Shown piece by piece: positions 30,927 to 38,443 of a DNA stretch of 42,580 nucleotides. The notes beneath the pieces were generated by a model. The model saw nothing but the letters and a program-made list of their open reading frames with translations. It had not been told where the DNA came from and made no database searches. Both the position numbers and the translations under genes were made by a program. The DNA comes from Bacteroidota bacterium (GTDB lineage Bacteria; Bacteroidota; Bacteroidia; Palsa-948). Where the stretch lies: assembly GCA_016213405.1 (NCBI GenBank), contig JACRAM010000006.1:93731-136310 (forward strand). The letters run 5' to 3'. How positions within the stretch are numbered: position 1 is the first letter of the stretch; every line of letters starts with the position of its first letter.

Positions 30927-31025
30927 AAAAATAGAATTTTTCTTTACTTCATTCACAAACCAGCCACTTACTAACAAATATCAACCAGTTACTTTTTTCA
31001 ACTTATATAGTGAAATCAGTAGCAT

Positions 31026-31033
31026 TATATTTG
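31026..31033 (+). promoter_or_regulatory. -7 promoter element of the GWxTD gene
   Basis: TATATTTG matches the Bacteroidota -7 consensus TAnnTTTG, 28 bp before the ATG. A clear -33 TTTG at the expected spacing is not seen. Confidence 0.45.
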
Positions 31034-31060
31034 ATACATTAGCAACAGAAACCGGCAATC

Positions 31061-32536
31061 ATGAAAAAAATATTCATCCTTCTGTTTTTGTCTGCAAGTA
31101 TTGGAAACGCAAACGCGCAAATCACTGCGTACTTTTCCAATTGCACATTTAATACGCCCGATAATAAACCTTTCGTGGAAACGTATCTTTGTGTTCTTGG
31201 CAATTCTGTTTTATTTAAGAAGAATGCGAAGGGCAAATATCAGGGGCAGGTGGAAGTAGGAATTCTTTTTTCAAAGAACGGACAAATAAAAGCGTCTAAA
31301 AAATATAACCTGCTGAGCCCTGAACTGAGTGATACGCTTAACCGCCCCAGTTTTATTGACCAGCAGCGATTCCCTCTTGATACGGGAACGTATGACATTG
31401 AACTTATGATTACAGATAAAAACAGTAACGGAAAAACTTTTTCCATGAAGGGAGAAGTTGAAATTGTTTTTCCTGTTGATAAGGTTACTGTTTCATCCAT
31501 AGAACTGCTTTCTTCTTTTTCAAAAGCGGCAACAAGCAGCATACTTTCAAAAAACGGATATGACCTCATACCCTATACTTCCGATTTTTATCCTGAAAAC
31601 ATAAACGAGTTTTCTTTCTATGCAGAAGTGTATAATTTAAAATCTGTTTTAGGAGAGAATGAAAAGTTTCTTATCAGCTATTATATAGAAACGTATGAAA
31701 ATAAATCACATCTGGCAAAATACACCGTGTCGAAACGAGAAACAACAAATGTTGTAAGTATTATTCTTTCTAAATTTAATATTGAGAATTTAGCCAGCGG
31801 CAATTATAATTTTGTAATAGATATCCGGAACAAAAGCAATGAACTGATTGCTCAGCGTAAAACTTTTTTTCAGCGAAAGAACGCAAACGTGAAATTTGAT
31901 GTGTCCGATCTGTCTGCTATAACTATCGAAAATACGTTTGCCGCCCGAATATCAGGCAAGGATACAATCAGCGATTTCATCCGCTCGCTTCGCCCTATTG
32001 CTTCTGAAGCAGAAAAAGGTTTTTTGGATAATCAATTAAAGCTGGCTGATACAAAACTTATGCAGCAGTTTTTTTACAACTTCTGGTTATCGCGCAGCCC
32101 GCTGGCACCGGAAGAAGCATGGAATAAATATTACCAGAATGTGCAAGCCGTAAATGCAAAATTCGGATCGTTCAATTATAAAGGATATGCCACTGACAGA
32201 GGCAGGGTTTATTTACAGTACGGACCGCCTGATAAAAGAGAAGAAGCTCCCAGCGAACCCACCGCATATCCCTATGAAATATGGGTTTATTATAAGTTGA
32301 CCGACAACAGCAAATTAAACCCGAACCAAACAAATAAACAATTCATTTTCTACAACCAGGACCTTGTGACAAATAAATTTCAGTTATTGCATTCTGATGC
32401 CCTGAGTGAGATCCATGACTCGCAATGGCAAATGAAGTTACACAAACGCACTGTTCAGTCTAATGATTTTGAGCATCTCAATGCCCCCGAACACTACGGT
32501 GGTAATTCGAATGATGAATTCAAAAATCCTAAGTAA
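31061..32536 (+). CDS. GWxTD domain-containing exported protein
   Basis: 491 aa. Signal peptide about 1-19 (FLSASIGNANAQ). The C-terminal part contains the family signature in the form GYATDRGRVYLQYGPPDKRE (about 376-395), followed by YPYEIWVYYKL. The central part is mostly beta strands (TYDIELMITDKNSNGKTF). GWxTD proteins are common in Bacteroidota, with no known function. The preceding helix LMQQFFYNFWLSRSPLAPEE is typical of the family. A single lipobox is not seen. Confidence 0.85.
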   Translation: MKKIFILLFLSASIGNANAQITAYFSNCTFNTPDNKPFVETYLCVLGNSVLFKKNAKGKYQGQVEVGILFSKNGQIKASKKYNLLSPELSDTLNRPSFIDQQRFPLDTGTYDIELMITDKNSNGKTFSMKGEVEIVFPVDKVTVSSIELLSSFSKAATSSILSKNGYDLIPYTSDFYPENINEFSFYAEVYNLKSVLGENEKFLISYYIETYENKSHLAKYTVSKRETTNVVSIILSKFNIENLASGNYNFVIDIRNKSNELIAQRKTFFQRKNANVKFDVSDLSAITIENTFAARISGKDTISDFIRSLRPIASEAEKGFLDNQLKLADTKLMQQFFYNFWLSRSPLAPEEAWNKYYQNVQAVNAKFGSFNYKGYATDRGRVYLQYGPPDKREEAPSEPTAYPYEIWVYYKLTDNSKLNPNQTNKQFIFYNQDLVTNKFQLLHSDALSEIHDSQWQMKLHKRTVQSNDFEHLNAPEHYGGNSNDEFKNPK

Positions 32537-32605
32537 GATTGTTGATGTTTTTTGTTATTGGGTTCCCTCAATAATCGTGAACTATTAACGTTTAACTTCG
32601 CAAAT

Positions 32606-33634
32606 ATGCGAATTGCCATTGCCATCCTTAACTGGAACGGGAAGCATCTTCTCGAAAAATTTCTTCCTGATGTAATAAAACATTCTCCTTCCCATGCAGA
32701 AGTATATGTGATTGACAACGCCTCTACTGATGGCTCTGTAGAATTTTTGAAATCAAAATTTACTGGTGTAAATATCATTTGTAATTCTATAAATTATGGT
32801 TTTGCCAAAGGATACAATGAAGGGCTGAAAAATATTTCAGCGGATTATTTTATACTTCTTAATTCAGATGTGCAGGTAACTCAGAACTGGATTGAACCGG
32901 TAATTTCTTTAATGGAAGCAGACTCAACCATTGCCGCCTGCCAGCCCAAGATTTTGAATTACACTATCCGGGATGAATTTGAATATGCTGGAGGTGGCGG
33001 AGGATTCATTGACAAGTGGGGCTACCCTTTTTGCAGAGGAAGATTTTTTGATTCTTTTGAAAAAGACAACGGACAATATAATGATGTAATGGAAATTTTC
33101 TGGGCGAGTGGTGCCTGTCTTTTTATCAGATCAAAAATATTTTTTGAAGCAGGGAAGTTAGACGAAGATTTTTTTGCGCATATGGAAGAGATTGACTTAT
33201 GCTGGCGAATGAAGAACATGGGCTACAAGGTGATGTATTGTCCGCATTCTGTTGTTTATCACGTTGGCGGTGGAACCCTTTCGAAAATTTCTGCAACAAA
33301 AACATTTTTTAATTTCAGGAATAATCTTATTCTTCTGAGCAAAAATCATGCGCCTGAATATTTTCGGATAAAAATTTTGCTTCGTTTGAAAATGGATGCA
33401 TTAGCTGGTTTGAAATTTCTTTTCTCGGGGCAAATAACACATTGCATCGCTGTGATCCGTGCTCACTGGAATTTTTTCGGATCGCTTGGAAGAACATTGA
33501 AAAAACGCAAAGCCATGAAGAAAAGAATTAAAAGTTATACCTCATCTGCGGTTTACAGGAAAAGCATTGTGGTTGAATATTTTATCAGGAGGATAAAGAA
33601 ATTTTCTGATTTAGATAAAACATATTTCGGATAA
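32606..33634 (+). CDS. Glycosyltransferase family 2
   Basis: 342 aa from ATG 32606 (MRIAIAILNWNGKHLLEKF). An earlier frame to 32552 overlaps non-protein-like sequence. Segments typical of GT2/rhamnosyltransferase-like enzymes: VYVIDNASTDGSVEF, INYGFAKGYNEGLK, LLNSDVQVTQNW (metal-binding SD region) and FFAHMEEIDLCWRMKNMGY, followed by VVYHVGGGT. It likely adds sugars to cell-surface or polysaccharide precursors. The stop TAA directly abuts the start of the next gene. Confidence 0.9.
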   Translation: MRIAIAILNWNGKHLLEKFLPDVIKHSPSHAEVYVIDNASTDGSVEFLKSKFTGVNIICNSINYGFAKGYNEGLKNISADYFILLNSDVQVTQNWIEPVISLMEADSTIAACQPKILNYTIRDEFEYAGGGGGFIDKWGYPFCRGRFFDSFEKDNGQYNDVMEIFWASGACLFIRSKIFFEAGKLDEDFFAHMEEIDLCWRMKNMGYKVMYCPHSVVYHVGGGTLSKISATKTFFNFRNNLILLSKNHAPEYFRIKILLRLKMDALAGLKFLFSGQITHCIAVIRAHWNFFGSLGRTLKKRKAMKKRIKSYTSSAVYRKSIVVEYFIRRIKKFSDLDKTYFG

Positions 33635-35047
33635 TTGAAAAATTTTATTCTAAAATATTTTTCCGACATACGATTCTGGATAGTATTTTTCTTTCTTATC
33701 CGACTTTACGGCATCACGGACCCGCCACTTGAAATCGGTCACAACTGGAGGCAGGTGACAGGCATCATGGTTTCAAAAAATTTTCTGGAAGTTGATAATA
33801 ATATTCTTTATCCAAGAGTAGATGAGACGGGAGAGAAATCCGGAATAATTGGAATGGAAATGCCGATAATGAATTACATGATTTATATGATTTCTTATGT
33901 CTTTGGCTTTAACGACTGGTATGGAAGGCTGCTCAACCTGATTGTATCCTCGATAGGCACATTCTATTTTTTTCGATTAGTAAAAGTTTTTTCTTCCCCA
34001 CAAATTGCATTCAATGCCACCATAACATTGCTGGTATCCATTTGGTTTGCGTATTCAAGAAAAACAATGCCCGATACTTTTTCAATGGCTATTGTTATTA
34101 CTTCATTTTATTACGGACTGCGCTTTTTTCAAACTAATTCTAAAATTGATTTTTGCATCTATGGTTTATTATTGCTGGTTGGAACTTTAAGCAAGATACC
34201 TTCTGCTTTTCTTCTTTGCAATCTGGCTTTTCCTCTGCTAACTAAGGGTATTCGCACTACGAAATTATTTTTAGTTCTTGCTGTAACAGCTGTTGTTTTA
34301 TCCATTACATGTGCCTGGTATTTTTATTGGAACCCTCATCTTTCAGAAACTTATGGCAACTGGTATAATTCCGGAAAGGGTATCACAGAAGGTGTCACGC
34401 AAGTAGCGTCAAATTTAGGCGGTGCTATGGAGAAGTTTTATTTCAGCGGGTTAGAAAGTTATGTATGTTTTGCTGTTTTTATTTTCGGAATTGTTGCATT
34501 GATAAGAGAAAGAAAAAAAATAGCTTTGACAATGTTGGGAATTAATTTTCTTTTTTTTATCGGTTTCATTTTTAAAAGCGGAGATACATTTTGCACACAT
34601 TCCTATTATATCATTCCTTTTGTTCCTGTCATGGCGGTTGTGGCAGGATACGCACTGGATAAAATCGCCCGGATAAATAAAAAATACCAGGTGACATTAC
34701 TCCTGATCATTTCATTGGAAGCTTTAGCTAATCAAAATAACGATTTCAGGTTAAAGGAAGACCAATTGTATAAAATGCAATTAGAAAGTTTTGCAAATAG
34801 TATTTCTTATAAAAATGAATTAATTGCAATTAACGGAGGCGAGAATCCGCAATTGATCTACTTCGCTCACCGAAATGGATGGTCTGTAGAAAATGAAAAG
34901 CTTTGTGATGAAAAATTTCTAGATGAAATTAAATCAAAGGGATGCAAAGCGGTTATTATTGACAAGCATAAATTTCCAGGCTTTATGGAGAAAGCTCCCT
35001 TTGAAAAAATTCTGGAAACGGATGATTTCGTTGCTTATAGACTTTAA
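33635..35047 (+). CDS. Membrane glycosyltransferase (GT39/ArnT-like)
   Basis: 470 aa, starting at a TTG directly after the TAA of the GT2 gene (an ATG is absent nearby). About ten membrane spans. The N-terminal part contains RLYGITDPPLEIGHNWRQV, with the acidic residue and His-rich loop known from polyprenyl-phosphate sugar transferases, and the last quarter is a soluble C-terminal domain. It probably works with the GT2 gene on an exported glycan. It overlaps aroQ by 4 nt in convergent orientation. Confidence 0.75.
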   Translation: MKNFILKYFSDIRFWIVFFFLIRLYGITDPPLEIGHNWRQVTGIMVSKNFLEVDNNILYPRVDETGEKSGIIGMEMPIMNYMIYMISYVFGFNDWYGRLLNLIVSSIGTFYFFRLVKVFSSPQIAFNATITLLVSIWFAYSRKTMPDTFSMAIVITSFYYGLRFFQTNSKIDFCIYGLLLLVGTLSKIPSAFLLCNLAFPLLTKGIRTTKLFLVLAVTAVVLSITCAWYFYWNPHLSETYGNWYNSGKGITEGVTQVASNLGGAMEKFYFSGLESYVCFAVFIFGIVALIRERKKIALTMLGINFLFFIGFIFKSGDTFCTHSYYIIPFVPVMAVVAGYALDKIARINKKYQVTLLLIISLEALANQNNDFRLKEDQLYKMQLESFANSISYKNELIAINGGENPQLIYFAHRNGWSVENEKLCDEKFLDEIKSKGCKAVIIDKHKFPGFMEKAPFEKILETDDFVAYRL

Positions 35048-35466
35048 TTACTTCTGAAAAAACTCTCCACAGCGAGTCTATATGAATTCAAACCAAAGCC
35101 TGAAATGCTTCCCTTGCATTTCCCTGCAATGAGAGAGTGATGGCGGAATTCCTCGCGCGCGTAAATGTTGGAGATATGAACTTCAATCACAGGAGTTTTG
35201 ATGGATGCAATTGCATCGGCAATGGCAACCGATGTGTGCGTGTATCCGCTAGCGTTCAGGATAATGCCGTCAAGAGAAAATCCAGCTTCGTGCAGTTTGT
35301 TTATGATTTCTCCTTCCACATTGCTCTGAAAATAATCTATCTGAACGGAAGAGAATTTTTCTCTGAGTGCCACCAGATAATCAGCAAAGGACTGATTGCC
35401 GTAAACCGATGGCTCTCTTACTCCAAGCAAATTCAGGTTAGGACCGTTGATGATAAGTAATTTCAT
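35044..35466 (-). CDS. aroQ: 3-dehydroquinate dehydratase, type II
   Basis: 140 aa from ATG 35466 (MKLLIINGPNLNLLGVREPS). An alternative ATG at 35481 adds five residues. Family motifs: INGPNLNLLG, REPSVYGNQS (catalytic Tyr), ILNASGYTHTS, PVIEVHISNIYAREEFRHHS and IAGKCKGSISGFG. It converts 3-dehydroquinate into 3-dehydroshikimate in the shikimate pathway. The NASG variant replaces the more usual NPG(A) segment. Convergent with the upstream membrane glycosyltransferase. Confidence 0.95.
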   Translation of the reverse strand: MKLLIINGPNLNLLGVREPSVYGNQSFADYLVALREKFSSVQIDYFQSNVEGEIINKLHEAGFSLDGIILNASGYTHTSVAIADAIASIKTPVIEVHISNIYAREEFRHHSLIAGKCKGSISGFGLNSYRLAVESFFRSN

Positions 35467-35523
35467 TTTCCGAAAATACAAAATAGTTTACCCCGTTGGA
35501 CAACAGCCAATGTCCTACGGGGT

Positions 35524-37224
35524 TTACTTCTCATTTCTCTTATCTATTATGTTGTATCCGTTTTTCTCCAGCGCGTTTTTGCAACGGATAAAGTTGATGG
35601 TATCTTTTTTTTGCGAGTAATAGGAGAGAAGTTCTTTGTACGATTCAACAAAGTTCGGATTGATTGAAACTGCCTGTTCCCACATCATGCCGGCTTCTTC
35701 CATCCTGTTTTCCTGTTTGTAAATAACACCCAGCACGTGATACACCATAAAGTTGGTTGAATTGATTTCAAGTTCCTTGGCAAGCTGGGCTTTGGCTTCT
35801 TCAAACCGCTGCATGCGGAAATACATCACGCCTAAATTATAGTGAAGCAATGTTTCTTTCGGATTTCTTTTTATTCCTTCTAGATAGGCTTTCTCCGCAT
35901 TGGGGTAGTCGCCAAGTTTAGTGAGAATGACTCCGTAATCTCTGCACACCACGGAAGAATGTGCAGAAGTTTCATAGGCATTTTTCCAGTAGTTCAGCTC
36001 GCTTGAAAAAACAGGAAGCCGCGTAAACGTGATGACAGAGAAGATTAAAATGACGGTTCCAAAGATTCCAATCAGTAGGTTTTTATTCCTGATAAGATTC
36101 TGAACAGGTTCAAGATGAACAAAGGCAAGAAGCAATCCGATGACGGGCAGATAGGAGCGATGCTCCATGCCTTCAAAATAACTGAAGAGCAGAGTAGGGA
36201 GTAGGAAAAGAAAAAACCACAGCAGCCCGAAAAGAATTTCTGTCCATGGAATTTTTTTTGTGAAGTAAATTCCTGCACCGAACAATGCCAGCGAAAGCAT
36301 CACCCATCCGTAGTTTGTATCCTGAACCGATGCCATTACGGCAAGGTTCACAGGAAGGATTGTCTTCTGGAAATATTGCAGCACCAGCGGGAAGTTTTTC
36401 AGGAAGGAGTAATACAATGCTCCGCCCCAACCCTCTCCCGACAAGTCGGGAAGGGAGATGTTTTCACCGATGGCAGTTTTTCTTGCAAAATACCACAGAG
36501 AGATAATAAGAATATAAGATACAAAATGAGCTGTTTTATTTCTCACGGAAAGGTTTTTTCTGCCCGGAAATAAAATCCAGAAAACACAAAGCAAAGAAAA
36601 CATCACCGTATTTTCTTTGGTGAAGAGCGCAGCAGTAAAAAATAAAATATGGAACAGTGTATTTGAAATCCTTTCCTCGGGAGAGGATTTAAGAGAGGTC
36701 GTCTTCAGCAAAAAATAAAAACTCCAGAGGACAAATCCGCAGGCAATGGAATCATTTCTTCCCGGAATCCAGCCAACCGCCTGAGTGAGCAACGGATGAA
36801 CGGCAAACAATAAAGAAAAAACAAAGGACAGAGGCGGAGGAATTTTCAATTGCAGAAGCAGGAACAACAGCCCGGCAACTGCCATGAAGTGAAAAAGGAT
36901 ATTGGTGAAATGAAAAACTTTAAATCCCTCTTTCGCAAACTGCGCATCCAGGATGAATGAAACGGTAAGGAGCGGGCGGTAAAATTTTATTGAGCCGGGC
37001 GTTTCCACATAATCTTCCGTTTGAAAAACATGCTGTGAAAATGCCTTGGGAATGTTTGATAGTTTTTGGTTGAATTCTTTTTTATTAATTAATAACGATT
37101 GTTCATCCAGCCCGATAAACTCATAGGGAAGCGAACGGAAATACAAAACCGAGATCACGCCAGCCAGAAAAATCAGCTGCCATCGGGTTTTGTTAAGAAA
37201 ATTGTTGATGAGTGGCGGGTTCAT
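35524..37224 (-). CDS. Membrane protein with C-terminal tetratricopeptide repeats
   Basis: 566 aa. The first 400 residues hold about ten membrane spans, beginning with WQLIFLAGVISVLYFR and then the loop GLDEQSLLINKKEF, VHPLLTQAVGWIPGRNDSIA, a motif common to TMTC-like/O-mannosyltransferase-like proteins. Residues about 430-555 are three TPR units (GVILTKLGDYPNAEKAYLEG, HYNLGVMYFRMQRFEEA, VYHVLGVIYKQENRMEEAG). Two short repeat insertions are in frame at 36421-36460 and 36671-36700. Role: unknown membrane glycosylation or assembly. Confidence 0.8.
   Translation of the reverse strand: MNPPLINNFLNKTRWQLIFLAGVISVLYFRSLPYEFIGLDEQSLLINKKEFNQKLSNIPKAFSQHVFQTEDYVETPGSIKFYRPLLTVSFILDAQFAKEGFKVFHFTNILFHFMAVAGLLFLLLQLKIPPPLSFVFSLLFAVHPLLTQAVGWIPGRNDSIACGFVLWSFYFLLKTTSLKSSPEERISNTLFHILFFTAALFTKENTVMFSLLCVFWILFPGRKNLSVRNKTAHFVSYILIISLWYFARKTAIGENISLPDLSGEGWGGALYYSFLKNFPLVLQYFQKTILPVNLAVMASVQDTNYGWVMLSLALFGAGIYFTKKIPWTEILFGLLWFFLFLLPTLLFSYFEGMEHRSYLPVIGLLLAFVHLEPVQNLIRNKNLLIGIFGTVILIFSVITFTRLPVFSSELNYWKNAYETSAHSSVVCRDYGVILTKLGDYPNAEKAYLEGIKRNPKETLLHYNLGVMYFRMQRFEEAKAQLAKELEINSTNFMVYHVLGVIYKQENRMEEAGMMWEQAVSINPNFVESYKELLSYYSQKKDTINFIRCKNALEKNGYNIIDKRNEK
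36421..36460. repeat. Repeat inserted in frame in the TPR membrane protein gene
   Basis: Contains CCCGACAAGTCGGGA, an inverted repeat, in a context reading CCAACCCTCTCCCGAC. It encodes the surface-like peptide ISLPDLSGEGWGGAL between membrane spans. Confidence 0.6.
36671..36700. repeat. Repeat inserted in frame in the TPR membrane protein gene
   Basis: The segment CCTTTCCTCGGGAGAGGA is an imperfect palindrome of the TCTCCC/GGGAGA kind that recurs in the 38-40 kb gene. It encodes LKSSPEERISN in a loop. Confidence 0.5.
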
Positions 37225-37232
37225 GTCAAATG

Positions 37233-37257
37233 CGAATATACTTCATTCGTATATTCG
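37233..37257. promoter_or_regulatory. Palindrome with divergent -7-like elements between TPR gene and xerD
   Basis: CGAATATAC (37233-37241) and GTATATTCG (37249-37257) are exact inverted copies 7 bp apart. Each arm reads TATATTCG outward, one base from the -7 consensus TAnnTTTG, so this could serve both divergent genes. Confidence 0.5.
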
Positions 37258-37279
37258 TAATGATTCATATATGTAAAAC

Positions 37280-38188
37280 ATGCAATGGCAAATTTCTATA
37301 AAAGGGTTTCAGTCGTTTCTCAAGCTGGAGAAATCGCTGGCTAAAAATTCCATTGTCGCCTATACCGAAGATGTGGAGCGCTTTGTTCAGTTTCTTGCCG
37401 ACAAGAAATATGATTTGCCGCCCGACAAAATTGAACACAGGCACATGACCGAGTTTGTGAAATGGCTGAATGAGTTGGAGAGAAGCGCCACCACACAGTC
37501 GAGGGTGATTTCGGGCATACGGGCGTTTTACAAATACCTGCTTCTCGAAAATCTTGTTACAAAAAACCCCACCGAACTTTTAGAAACTCCCCGGCTGGGA
37601 AGAAAACTCCCCGATGTGCTGAATGTGGACGACATTGATCATCTTCTTTCGGCAATTGATATGTCAACACCCAAAGGGCAGCGCGACAGAACCATGCTTG
37701 AAACCATGTATAGCTGCGGTTTGCGCGTGAGCGAGCTGGTGAATCTTCAACTATCCGATTTGTTTTTTGATACCGGATTTGTGCGCGTGATAGGCAAGGG
37801 AGACAAGCAGCGTTTGATTCCGATTGGAAGTGTGGCGATGAAGTGTATCGGCATCTATAAAGATCAGATACGCATTCACACGGATGCGAAGAAAGGGTTT
37901 GAAGATTTTCTTTTCCTGAATAACCGCGGAAGAGGGCTCACCCCTGCCATGGTTTTCATTATCGTTCAGAATGTGGCGGAGAAGGTAGGGATGAAGAAGC
38001 ACGTGAGTCCGCACACATTCAGGCATTCATTTGCAACGCATCTGGTAGAAAATGGCGCTGACCTTCGCGCGGTGCAGGAAATGCTGGGGCACGAAAGCAT
38101 CACAACCACCGAAATCTATACGCATCTTGACAGGAAATACCTGCGCGATACGATTGAGAAGTTTCATCCCAGAGCAAGGCGCAAGTAA
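37280..38188 (+). CDS. xerD: Tyrosine recombinase XerD-like
   Basis: 302 aa, typical Xer length. N-terminal SAM-like core-binding domain (about 1-100), then catalytic domain with all key residues: R149 (CGLRVSELVNL), K173 (GKGDKQRLIPI), H245 and R248 (HTFRHSFATHL), H271 (LGHESITTTEIYTHL) and Y280. Standard Xer recombinases resolve chromosome dimers. It is not next to any obvious mobile element, so a housekeeping function is likely. XerC versus XerD cannot be decided from the sequence alone. Confidence 0.9.
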   Translation: MQWQISIKGFQSFLKLEKSLAKNSIVAYTEDVERFVQFLADKKYDLPPDKIEHRHMTEFVKWLNELERSATTQSRVISGIRAFYKYLLLENLVTKNPTELLETPRLGRKLPDVLNVDDIDHLLSAIDMSTPKGQRDRTMLETMYSCGLRVSELVNLQLSDLFFDTGFVRVIGKGDKQRLIPIGSVAMKCIGIYKDQIRIHTDAKKGFEDFLFLNNRGRGLTPAMVFIIVQNVAEKVGMKKHVSPHTFRHSFATHLVENGADLRAVQEMLGHESITTTEIYTHLDRKYLRDTIEKFHPRARRK

Positions 38189-38210
38189 AGTCAAAAGGTA
38201 TATTAGACAT

Positions 38211-38336
38211 CTTTCATAATTCAAATAAGAAAAAAATATCTGCCACTAAATCACTAAAACACGAAAGAAACACTAAAAATTCTTTTGTGAAATTTTGTGT
38301 CTTTGTGTTTTTGTGGCATAAAATGAATTATGAAAG
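38211..38336. repeat. MITE-like repeat with 12-bp terminal inverted repeats
   Basis: Ends are CTTTCATAATTC (38211-38222) and GAATTATGAAAG (38325-38336), perfect inverted copies. The interior holds TGCCACTAAATCACTAAAAC and its partner TTTGTGTTTTTGTGGCA, forming a second inverted repeat. The 38189-38443 gap has no gene. The interior is related to the repeat at 40185-40322. Confidence 0.7.
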
Positions 38337-38443
38337 AAATCTATTCCCTATTCCAAATTCCAAGGAACAGCCGAAGAAAATGCAATGGCTGTTTTCTTGG
38401 GGCTTGATGCTTGGGACTTTTTTCCCTTTAGGGTTAGGGCTTC

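Noticed and set aside
32552-32605. Longer start for the GT2 gene
   Set aside because: The extension does not resemble the family N-terminus, which begins with the MRIAIAILNWN segment at 32606.
37280-38188. Xer-like recombinase as the integrase of a mobile island
   Set aside because: All catalytic residues, standard length and a setting among housekeeping-like genes favour chromosome dimer resolution, and no attachment repeat lies next to it.
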